Positions 1-6,480 of a stretch of DNA of 6,626 nucleotides are shown one piece after another. Position numbers and translations under genes: made by a program. The notes below the pieces were generated by a model. The model was not told the origin of the DNA, searched no databases, and saw only the letters and a program-made list of their open reading frames with translations. The stretch's first letter is position 1. Every line of letters starts with the position of its first letter. This DNA comes from Gammaproteobacteria bacterium (GTDB lineage: Bacteria > Pseudomonadota > Gammaproteobacteria > Magnimaribacterales > TMED112), in NCBI GenBank assembly GCA_002684055.1, contig NYUL01000065.1, positions 1-6,626 of the forward strand, read 5' to 3'.

Positions 1-1779
1 ATTATATAGAACACCAAGCCCACTAATTTCATAACTAATCTCAGTGTTTGCTAGCTTATCTGTAAGATAGTTATCTAGATAACCAATCAGCTCATTTCTA
101 TTAAGACGGTCGCTTGTATCAATTATTCTAAACGTTATTCGTGCTTCTTTATTATCACTTGTAATATAACCACTTAATAAGTCTTTAGCTTTATCATTAT
201 TAAGCAAAGAGTTCTTTACAAAGGCCAGTTCTAAATCTCCCATTTCATTAAAATTATTAATCTTCTCAGCAAGCTGGACTCCATTAACTATGCTTAATGC
301 TTTTCCAATTTCCGGCAAAATGTCTATATCTTTCTGTATCTCTTTAAGAACCCTCATATTTTTTTGACGCCACCAGTATTCGCTGCTCTCTGAACCCTCA
401 CTAAAGAATAAATCGTCCTCATCAATAAACATCTCTTCATCTGGCAAGGTAAGAATAATATCTAAAGGTGTGGTGCCACCTAGTTCTTGATCGATAAATT
501 TCATCCCCTGGTAGATTTCTGTTGAATCATCGAAGTAATCAATAAATTTATTTTCCACTTTAAGATTTGAAGCTTGATAAAGAAAAAGTGGGATGCTTAT
601 GAAGATAAGTGGTAATACAAATTTCTGAAAGAATTGTTTAAAACTTATATATATATTTTGGTAGTAAAAGTCAGCCATAGAGAGTTGCTTCGATTCTTTT
701 AAATTTTTTATCCCAATTAATGCAGGTATAAAAGTAAAAGAAATTATTAAATTTATTATTACACCCACAGCCATCATTTTTCCAAAATCTATTACAGGCT
801 GAATGTTGCTTAGTAATAAAGATAAAAAACCCACCATAGTTGTAAGTCCGGTATATAAACAAGGTATAAAAATTTTTGAAAGCGACTCTGTGTAGTTGGT
901 GTTGTTTGTGTGGCCTTCATGCAGCTTAACAAGTATATGCACTGAAACTGCTATGGATGATATAAATAGTAATGTTAAAAAATTCGATGAAACTATACTT
1001 ATTGGCCAATCAAAAAAACCAAGCAAACAGATAGTTAAAAAAATCACTAAAGATGCATTAGTCATAATTATGGTAGCTGACCAGAAATCTTTAAAAAAAA
1101 ATATTAAGAGTATGAAAAAAATTAAAAAGGTGATTAACCCAAAATTTTGAACATCGTTTTTTATAAAGGAGATTGTGTCAGAAACAATCATAGCCGGTCC
1201 TGCTAAGTATTTATTATCAAAGAAATTGTCTTTTTCCAGCACATTCCTTATCTCACCGACTGTTTCAGTGTAATCAGACATCTTTTCAAGATTAATTTGC
1301 ATTGCTGCAGCACTGCCTGAATTATTAATGATTAATTCTCCAAATAGAGGGCTCTCTAAAAGTTCTTTTCTAGCACTTGTTAAATCCAATTCATCTTGAA
1401 GAAGGTATTTATCATTTGTTGCTGACTGAACCAATGATAATTTGGGTTGTTCAAATAGTGGAGCATCTAATACTGAAATAACATTATTTACTGCTGATAA
1501 CCTTTCAATTTCTGATTCAATGCGCTGAATTTCTTTTAAACCTTTATCTGAAAATAATTCAGGATGGATAAGAGCAACGACTAAAAAATCAGAAGAAGAA
1601 AACTTATTATTAATTTCTTCATAAATTTCGTAACTTGGATCATTATCTAGAACCAGAGTTTCGGACGATGCATCAAATCTAAATTTTTCTAGATTTCCAG
1701 AAAATATGATCAACAAAAAACTTAGCCCCAAAAGAACTAATTTATTATTTGATATTATTTGTGCAAAAAACCTTTCCAT
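1..1779 (-). CDS. RND-superfamily (MMPL/COG1033-type) membrane exporter, C-terminus cut by window edge
   Basis: I translated the minus strand from the ATG at 1779 and it stays open for 593 codons to the left edge. The topology is RND-like: a membrane segment near residues 12-29, a periplasmic domain of about 180 residues ending in 'GPAMIVSDTI' (194-203), a bundle of hydrophobic segments (about 214-229, 234-256, 260-283, 304-324, 332-356), a cytoplasmic linker, another segment near 386-403, then a second, acidic periplasmic domain (404-593). 'TGLTTMVGFLSLLLS' (310-324) and the 'FIPALIGI' end of the bundle are typical of COG1033 exporters. Such proteins are usually about 750-800 residues, so the last membrane bundle is probably missing. 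The start is supported by the TAATG overlap with the upstream bolA stop. Families of this kind export lipids or hydrophobic molecules by proton-motive force; the substrate here is unknown. Odd point: the membrane stretch 'SSIAVSVHIL' (274-283) has no acidic residue where MmpL-like relatives carry Asp-Tyr. Confidence 0.9.
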   Translation of the reverse strand, partial: MERFFAQIISNNKLVLLGLSFLLIIFSGNLEKFRFDASSETLVLDNDPSYEIYEEINNKFSSSDFLVVALIHPELFSDKGLKEIQRIESEIERLSAVNNVISVLDAPLFEQPKLSLVQSATNDKYLLQDELDLTSARKELLESPLFGELIINNSGSAAAMQINLEKMSDYTETVGEIRNVLEKDNFFDNKYLAGPAMIVSDTISFIKNDVQNFGLITFLIFFILLIFFFKDFWSATIIMTNASLVIFLTICLLGFFDWPISIVSSNFLTLLFISSIAVSVHILVKLHEGHTNNTNYTESLSKIFIPCLYTGLTTMVGFLSLLLSNIQPVIDFGKMMAVGVIINLIISFTFIPALIGIKNLKESKQLSMADFYYQNIYISFKQFFQKFVLPLIFISIPLFLYQASNLKVENKFIDYFDDSTEIYQGMKFIDQELGGTTPLDIILTLPDEEMFIDEDDLFFSEGSESSEYWWRQKNMRVLKEIQKDIDILPEIGKALSIVNGVQLAEKINNFNEMGDLELAFVKNSLLNNDKAKDLLSGYITSDNKEARITFRIIDTSDRLNRNELIGYLDNYLTDKLANTEISYEISGLGVLYN

Positions 1780-2072
1780 TAATTTTTTGCACAATCGGGC
1801 GATGCAATGAATTGACTAGATGTTTTCCATTGCTGCTCTGTCTTAGCAACGATTGAGATTGCATGTATTTCTTCAACAAAAGAACCTAATGCTTTGAATA
1901 CTAGCTGATGTCTTTTAATAAGACTTAGATCATTAAAATCATTGGAAATTATAATAATTTTTATATGTGAGACTACTCCAGAGTAACCGCCGTGATTTGG
2001 GCTCTCATCAAGAATATCTAAATGATTACAATTTATATTTTGGGTTAGTCTATTTTCAATATCTTTAATCAT
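1779..2072 (-). CDS. bolA: BolA-family protein
   Basis: The 97-residue product has the small BolA fold signature: 'DES' followed by 'HGG' (22-29), 'SHIKIIII' (36-42, matching the usual SHFkv strand), 'KRHQLVF' (53-59) and 'EEIHAISIVAKT' (68-79). BolA proteins work with monothiol CGFS glutaredoxins in iron-sulphur cluster handling and iron sensing, and E. coli BolA also affects envelope and cell shape; which role applies here cannot be told. The turn region has His27 and no cysteine. The C-terminal 'SPDC' resembles tails of alphaproteobacterial BolA proteins. It begins 8 bases before the rhomboid stop and its stop shares one base with the exporter start, so it is the fourth gene of the leftward operon. 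An AAGG about a dozen bases before the ATG is the nearest thing to a ribosome-binding site. Length and motifs indicate an intact gene. BolA membership is secure, the exact subgroup is not. Confidence 0.93.
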   Translation of the reverse strand: MIKDIENRLTQNINCNHLDILDESPNHGGYSGVVSHIKIIIISNDFNDLSLIKRHQLVFKALGSFVEEIHAISIVAKTEQQWKTSSQFIASPDCAKN

Positions 2073-2805
2073 CTTTATTCAAACCTTGAGACTTATTCTT
2101 TCTTGAAATGGGTAAGTCATTGTCTTGTACAACTTCATAATTAGTTATAACTCTTGCTCTTTGCACATACTCTTTAAAAAAATACTGAATTGCAAAATAA
2201 CCAAAAATAAAACCTCCGATGTGAGCAAAATAAGCTACACCAGAATAAGAGCCCCCTGCCGCAGAAATAAATTGCCCTATTATCCACATCAATAAAACTA
2301 TATTGGCAGGTACTTTAATAAACTGTATGAAGATGAAGAACCATAAGAAAACATTTATTTTAGCTTTGGGATAAAGAACATAATAAGCACCCATAATTGC
2401 TGCTATACAACCGCTGGCCCCTATCATTGGAACATCTACACCACCAGAAAAAAAAGCTTGTAATAATGCGGCTGAAACCCCTCCTAAAATATAAAAAATT
2501 AAAAAGTTTACTCTTCCTAAGTAAGATTCAATATTGTCTCCATAGATGTAAAGGAAAAGCATATTTGAGAGCAAATGTGTCCATCCAGCGTGCATAAATG
2601 CAGAAGTTACAATTGTATGAAAATCACGCATTTCGAAAAATACACTTGGCTTTACACCAAATTCATTAATTAGCACCTGGTTGGCTGCTCCAGATAAAGA
2701 TAGTTGATAGAAAAATACAATAAAATTTATAGCTATCAATGACCAAGTAAGTAGTGGCTTTTGTGAAGCTGGGTTTTCGTCAGAAATAGGTAAAAATAAA
2801 AACAT
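2065..2805 (-). CDS. Rhomboid-family intramembrane serine protease
   Basis: The 246-residue membrane protein carries the rhomboid active site: 'GASG' at 129-132 with nucleophile Ser131, and 'AHIGGF' at 194-199 with catalytic His195. The conserved 'HAGWTHLLSNMLFLYIYGDNIE' region (72-93, including His77 and Asn81) precedes them, followed by 'YLGR' (95-98). Hydrophobic segments lie near 18-36, 76-90, 99-119, 130-147, 150-165, 167-184 and 190-210, and a basic, polar tail (211-246) follows. All catalytic residues are present, so it should be an active protease cutting membrane-spanning substrates in the inner membrane. Substrates cannot be read from the sequence. The N-terminal 'ISDENP' segment before the first membrane helix is common in rhomboids of alphaproteobacteria. 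Its ATG shares one base with the upstream glycosyltransferase stop (TAATG) with no visible ribosome-binding site, suggesting translation by re-initiation. It is the third gene of the leftward operon. Confidence 0.95.
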   Translation of the reverse strand: MFLFLPISDENPASQKPLLTWSLIAINFIVFFYQLSLSGAANQVLINEFGVKPSVFFEMRDFHTIVTSAFMHAGWTHLLSNMLFLYIYGDNIESYLGRVNFLIFYILGGVSAALLQAFFSGGVDVPMIGASGCIAAIMGAYYVLYPKAKINVFLWFFIFIQFIKVPANIVLLMWIIGQFISAAGGSYSGVAYFAHIGGFIFGYFAIQYFFKEYVQRARVITNYEVVQDNDLPISRKNKSQGLNKDD

Positions 2806-3797
2806 TATTTTATTGGGACTAAAGAACTAATGAATTGATCTGCTACTGTGTCCCATGTATATGTCTTTGACGACTCAAACGTAGTTTTTCTGTCCACTAA
2901 CAAGGCCCTATCAACTGCTTTTTTTAGATCTTTGTCATCAAGTGATCCGTTTTTACCTTCTAAGACAATATCTTTTGGACCAGTAACATTAAAACCAGCA
3001 ATAGGCGTACCACATGCAAGAGCTTCAATTAGCACAATTCCAAATGTGTCTGTCATAGATGGAAAGACAAAACAAGCCGCATCTCTATAGAAATCAGCTA
3101 ATTCTTTGCCTCTTTTAAAACCTACAAAATCAACATCAGGGTATCTTTTTGCATAAGTTTTTAGGCTAGGACCTCCGCCTACTACAACTTTTGGTAATTG
3201 AGCTTCCATCTTCAGAAATGCTTCAATATTTTTTTCAACAGCCACCCTTCCAACATAAAGAAGATATTTCTGCTTACCGCCTTCAGGGCATGGATAAAAT
3301 ATTTCACTATCAAAACCTCTAGACCATAAAACTAAATCAGTGAATCCGTCAGATTCTAATTCTTCCTTGTGGCTTACAGTATTGACTAATGTTTTTGCAG
3401 CTGAATTGTGAAACCACTTTAAAAGACCCTTTGTGACATCTAAACCGATTCCAAATCTCTCATAAACGTATTCTGGAAATTTTGTATGAATACATGTTGT
3501 ATAAGGAATATTATGTTCTATGCAATAATGTCTGCCTGTGACTCCTAATGGCCCTTCAACAGAAACATGAACGTAATCAGGATTTGATTTCTTAATCTTT
3601 TTCTTTAAATCCCAAAAATTCCAAGCTACCGAAATCTCTGGATAATTAGGAAGTGGAAAAGTGTGAAATTTTCCTGGGTGAAGAACATCAACCTTAAAGC
3701 CCTTTTCTCTTAGCTTATCAACAACTGTTGTCATTGTAGTAACAACACCGTTTACTTGAGGCTCCCATGCATCCGTAATTATTAAAATTTTATTCAT
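2805..3797 (-). CDS. agt: GT4 glycosyltransferase, Agt-like (probable diacylglycerol glycosyltransferase)
   Basis: The 330-residue product is a GT-B-fold, family 4 retaining glycosyltransferase. The N-terminus 'DAWEPQVNGVV' (9-19) holds the acceptor-side loop; 'HTKFPEYV' (104-111) and 'LWSRGFD' (157-163) are characteristic of the subgroup containing Agrobacterium Agt and related glycolipid synthases. The donor-binding half starts at 'YVGRVAVEKN' (181-190), and 'TDTFGIVLIEALACGTP' (249-265) is the nucleotide-sugar motif. In that motif the first acid of the usual E-x7-E is Asp250 with Glu258 second, a form common in this subgroup. Agt enzymes add a sugar (glucose or glucuronate) to diacylglycerol at the inner face of the membrane. 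The gene overlaps the upstream PlcP-like phosphoesterase by 4 bases (ATGA), matching the known plcP-agt arrangement. No signal peptide is present, as expected for a peripheral membrane enzyme. A mannosyltransferase (MgtA/PimB type) is the main alternative; the GT4 assignment is firm, the substrate is inferred from context. Confidence 0.92.
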   Translation of the reverse strand: MNKILIITDAWEPQVNGVVTTMTTVVDKLREKGFKVDVLHPGKFHTFPLPNYPEISVAWNFWDLKKKIKKSNPDYVHVSVEGPLGVTGRHYCIEHNIPYTTCIHTKFPEYVYERFGIGLDVTKGLLKWFHNSAAKTLVNTVSHKEELESDGFTDLVLWSRGFDSEIFYPCPEGGKQKYLLYVGRVAVEKNIEAFLKMEAQLPKVVVGGGPSLKTYAKRYPDVDFVGFKRGKELADFYRDAACFVFPSMTDTFGIVLIEALACGTPIAGFNVTGPKDIVLEGKNGSLDDKDLKKAVDRALLVDRKTTFESSKTYTWDTVADQFISSLVPIK

Positions 3798-4567
3798 AAT
3801 TCTGCCATTGTATTAATTTTGTTACTCTCTTCAATATTTATCAGTTTTATTGTTCCATTATGTTCTTCAACTATAGCAGAACACGATTCCACCCAGTCAC
3901 CGGTATTTAAATAAACATGAGTACTAAACTTTAGTATTTCAGGACGGTGGTTATGGCCACATATTAATCCATCGTAGCCACCATTTTGACACTCTTTTTT
4001 GACCAAGTTTTGAAAACCACTTACTCCTGAAACAATTTTTTTTGTAAGGTTTTTGAGGTACTTTGAAAGCGGTCTGTTTATGAAAATAAGGCCATCATAA
4101 ATTAGTCCGCCTAGCTTAGAAATCCATTTTGCGTTTGATGTGACCACATCATATTGATCACCATGCAAAACCATCATTTTGCCATGTTTTATTGAAGAAA
4201 ATTCATAACTTTCTCTATGGTTAAATTTTGACAGAATTGACATTATTTCGGTGTAAGTAGAATTTTTACTCTTTAATTCTTCTTTTGAGCCCTGCTCTCT
4301 AAGTGGATCATCATGGTTGCCAGAAATATAAAATACGTTAGTTCCACCTTCATGCATATCATTAAAGATATTCAATATATTTTGATGCTCTTTGGGCCAA
4401 TAAAAATTATCATCCATAGACCAGAAATCGATAATATCACCTACCAGATATAAATCCTTACACTCGGCTGACTTAAGAAAACTTTCTAGTTTTTCATGCT
4501 GGCACCCATTAAAGCCCAAATGAATATCTGAAAGAAAAATAGATTTATATTGATTATTTTTATTCAT
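3794..4567 (-). CDS. plcP: Calcineurin-type metallophosphoesterase, PlcP-like phospholipase C (COG2908)
   Basis: The 257-residue soluble protein has the full two-metal phosphoesterase set: 'SDIHLGF' (Asp14, His16), 'GDIID' (Asp44), 'GNHD' (Asn84, His85), 'HGD' (His135) and 'GHNH' (His205, His207). Automatic annotation would probably say UDP-2,3-diacylglucosamine diphosphatase (LpxH), because both belong to COG2908. The adjacent Agt-like glycosyltransferase points instead to PlcP, the Sinorhizobium/SAR11 enzyme that cuts phospholipid headgroups to release diacylglycerol when phosphate is short. The residues between 'HGD' and 'GHNH' (about 138-204) are basic and hydrophobic, which would suit contact with a membrane surface. 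It is the first gene of the leftward operon. The start at 4567 puts the first metal motif at residue 14, as usual. There is no Shine-Dalgarno sequence in front of it, and the divergent ELM1 start is only 18 bases away. The metallophosphoesterase call is very secure; PlcP over LpxH is a context-based inference. Confidence 0.92.
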   Translation of the reverse strand: MNKNNQYKSIFLSDIHLGFNGCQHEKLESFLKSAECKDLYLVGDIIDFWSMDDNFYWPKEHQNILNIFNDMHEGGTNVFYISGNHDDPLREQGSKEELKSKNSTYTEIMSILSKFNHRESYEFSSIKHGKMMVLHGDQYDVVTSNAKWISKLGGLIYDGLIFINRPLSKYLKNLTKKIVSGVSGFQNLVKKECQNGGYDGLICGHNHRPEILKFSTHVYLNTGDWVESCSAIVEEHNGTIKLINIEESNKINTMAEL

Positions 4568-4604
4568 ATAGCATTATTTTAGTCTATGTCTCTAAAACAG
4601 AAAG
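4550..4604. promoter_or_regulatory. Candidate divergent promoter region between plcP-like and ELM1 genes
   Basis: Only 18 non-coding bases (4568-4585) separate the two outward-facing start codons, so both promoters must lie largely in the opposite gene. Rightward, TTGATT (4550-4555) and CATTAT (4572-4577), 16 bases apart, match the sigma-70 boxes at 4 of 6 positions each. Leftward, TAAAAT (4581-4576) matches the -10 box at 5 of 6, but the sequence 17 bases upstream of it (CTTTCT) is a poor -35. In both cases the predicted transcript would begin within a few bases of the ATG, and neither start has a Shine-Dalgarno sequence, so leaderless messages are plausible. In such AT-rich DNA these boxes occur by chance. 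I found no Pho box. Confidence 0.3.
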
Positions 4605-5515
4605 AAGAAATTACAGTTTGGGTCTTTAAAGATGGAAAAAAAGGGCATGAAAAACAAACAGATGCGCTTGTTAATGCCTTGTCTGAGCTAAAAAAAGTAT
4701 TTGTCACTGAAGTTAATATAAATGAAGATTGGCAAACTAAGTTGAATTTATCTAAACCAGCTGACCTGCTGATAGGCGCTGGCAGAAAAACACATAGCCC
4801 GCTTCTTAAAACTAAAAAAGTATTAAAGAGTGCGAAAACAATTTTATTGATGAAGCCAATCATGCCTGCCTGGTGGTTTGATTTGGTTATAGCACCTAAA
4901 TTTGATTTTTTTCTTTTTCCAAATAGAGAGAACTTAATCCGCACAGAAGGTGTGCTGGCAAAATACTCTAATTTAGATATTGAAAAAAATACCGGCCTTA
5001 TAGTAATAGGGGGCAAAAGTAGACATTTTCACTTCCGAAAGAAAGTTTTAGCCCATCAATTGGAGTGGTTGATAAATACAAAATATCCAACAATTAAATG
5101 GGATATAACAACCTCACCTAGATCGCCAGATTTAAAAATGCCAGTTCATAAAGGAAATGCAAAATTTTATGATTGGAAAAAAACATCAGATAATTGGCTT
5201 TCCGAGAAAATTGCCAAAGCTGAATACACGTTTCTAACCCCTGAAAGTGTTTCAACGCTTTATGAGTCTTTATCTACTAAGACGAAAACATACGTTTTTC
5301 ACCATGAGAAACGTTCAAGTGAAAACGGTGAAATTAAAACTAAAGTTAATAAGAATATTGATAGACTGAAAAAAAATGGGCAGATTGGTTTTATTGACAC
5401 AAAAAGATATTTTCTATCGCGCTCAGTGAAAGATATTAAACTATCTCACCCATCAGAAAAATACCATTTAAACGAAGCAACTAGAGTAGCCAAGGAAATC
5501 CTCAGCAGATTATGA
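4586..5515 (+). CDS. ELM1/GtrOC1-family putative glycosyltransferase (PF06258)
   Basis: The 309-residue product matches the bacterial family named after plant mitochondrial fission protein ELM1. Family landmarks are the N-terminal 'VWVFKDGKKGHEKQ' (12-25), 'IGAGRKTHS' (63-71), 'FDLVIAPKFD' (98-107), 'VIGGKSRHF' (139-148), 'SPRSPD' (178-183) and 'LTPESVSTLYESL' (217-229). The last resembles the donor-binding end of GT-B glycosyltransferases, and the family is regarded as putative glycosyltransferases; the reaction is not established. Bacterial members often sit near lipopolysaccharide or lipid genes. The start at 4586 is favoured because the first conserved motif begins at about residue 10. 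It lacks a Shine-Dalgarno sequence. There is no signal peptide or clear membrane helix, although the hydrophobic 'PAWWFDLVIAP' stretch could touch the membrane. Its stop overlaps the next glycosyltransferase start by 4 bases, so the two enzymes are probably co-translated and may act in sequence. Confidence 0.9.
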   Translation: MSLKQKEEITVWVFKDGKKGHEKQTDALVNALSELKKVFVTEVNINEDWQTKLNLSKPADLLIGAGRKTHSPLLKTKKVLKSAKTILLMKPIMPAWWFDLVIAPKFDFFLFPNRENLIRTEGVLAKYSNLDIEKNTGLIVIGGKSRHFHFRKKVLAHQLEWLINTKYPTIKWDITTSPRSPDLKMPVHKGNAKFYDWKKTSDNWLSEKIAKAEYTFLTPESVSTLYESLSTKTKTYVFHHEKRSSENGEIKTKVNKNIDRLKKNGQIGFIDTKRYFLSRSVKDIKLSHPSEKYHLNEATRVAKEILSRL

Positions 5516-6480
5516 AGATTGTCCATTTGTTCTCAAGTAAGGTTTTTGCTGGCTTAGAGCGACATGTTGAGGAACTCTCATTTGAACAATCAAAAACCCA
5601 TGAAGTTACAGTTATCGGGCCAAATTTTTTTTCTGATAAATTTCGTTGTAATTACATGGTTATAGATACTAATGCATGGAGATTTTCACCATTTTTGCGG
5701 CTCAATTTGAATAAAACTTTATCACGATTACAACCAGATATAGTGCATACACATGGACAGAAGATGACGAGTGTAATTAATGCAGATTTGCATTTTTCAA
5801 CCATCCATGGAACCAAAAAAAATATTTCAGCTTTTGAAAAAACTGACCATGTTTTTGGTGCTAGTGCCAGATCAATTGAAAAAATTTCAACTTTAAAATC
5901 AACCATTCTTGAGAATTGGGTAGACGAAACTAGGTTTCAAAATTTTAGAAAACTTTCTCCTGAATTTTTTCTATATCTAGGAAGGCTTGAACCAGTGAAG
6001 AATCCTCAGAGATTAATAAGGGCCTGGCAAGGTATAGATAAGAAACTACTTATAGTTGGTAATGGCCAATTAAAAGATCAACTTATTACACTTATAAAAG
6101 AGCTTGGTCTAACCAAAACTATTGAAATACAAGATGAGACCGATGATGTTTCGTCATTGCTTAGCAAAGCCTCGGCATTACTAATACCTTCAGATAGAGA
6201 AGGCTCTCCAAAAGTTCTATATGAGTCACTATTTTGCAAGGTTCCAGTACTATCAACGGACTGTGGCAATATTGCTGATGTATTGCCCAATGAATCAGTC
6301 TCTAGGGTAAGCGATAGTGATTTTAGAGATTTAATTAAAAGGTGGGTTAATAATTATGAAGAACTTTACTCTTCTCAGATCGAGACATTTAAATATGTTG
6401 CCCAAAACAATGTATTGGCTGCACAGGCACTAAGAGTAAATAAGGTTTATCAAGAGTTTTTATCTAAAGCGTCCAAGTAA
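5512..6480 (+). CDS. GT4-family glycosyltransferase
   Basis: The 322-residue product is a second GT-B family 4 glycosyltransferase, distinct from the Agt-like one. 'SSKVFAGLERHVEELS' (8-23) is the N-terminal glycine loop region of GT4 enzymes, and 'PDIVHTHGQK' (75-84) and 'STIHG' (96-100) follow in the acceptor domain. The donor domain starts at 'YLGRLEPVKNPQRLI' (155-169), continues with 'LLIVGNGQ' (179-186) and ends with the complete E-x7-E motif in 'REGSPKVLYESL' (229-240; Glu230, Glu238). It is somewhat shorter than typical 360-400 residue members, mainly in the N-terminal half. The ATG lies inside the end of the ELM1 gene (ATGA overlap), which supports both the start and coupled translation. 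Such enzymes usually build lipopolysaccharide core, exopolysaccharide or glycolipids on the cytoplasmic face of the membrane; sugar and acceptor are unknown. The family is certain, the product specificity is not. Confidence 0.94.
   Translation: MKIVHLFSSKVFAGLERHVEELSFEQSKTHEVTVIGPNFFSDKFRCNYMVIDTNAWRFSPFLRLNLNKTLSRLQPDIVHTHGQKMTSVINADLHFSTIHGTKKNISAFEKTDHVFGASARSIEKISTLKSTILENWVDETRFQNFRKLSPEFFLYLGRLEPVKNPQRLIRAWQGIDKKLLIVGNGQLKDQLITLIKELGLTKTIEIQDETDDVSSLLSKASALLIPSDREGSPKVLYESLFCKVPVLSTDCGNIADVLPNESVSRVSDSDFRDLIKRWVNNYEELYSSQIETFKYVAQNNVLAAQALRVNKVYQEFLSKASK

Noticed and set aside
896..1150. Plus-strand open frame of 84 codons, lysine-rich
   Set aside because: It lies wholly antisense to the membrane bundle of the RND exporter; it is the expected by-product of A/T-rich hydrophobic codons, with no ribosome-binding site or family signal.
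3794..4567. Simple LpxH (lipid A pathway) assignment for the metallophosphoesterase
   Set aside because: Motifs alone fit LpxH and PlcP equally, but the 4-base overlap with an Agt-like glycosyltransferase favours PlcP. It is kept as the main alternative, not excluded.
4568..4720. Possible Pho box upstream of the plcP-like gene: ACAG repeats at 4597-4600 and 4613-4616
   Set aside because: The repeats are 16 bases apart rather than the 11-base period of PhoB sites and lack the surrounding consensus.
4579..5016. Minus-strand open frame of 145 codons
   Set aside because: It is antisense to the conserved N-terminal half of the ELM1-family gene, overlaps its start and shows no recognisable motif.
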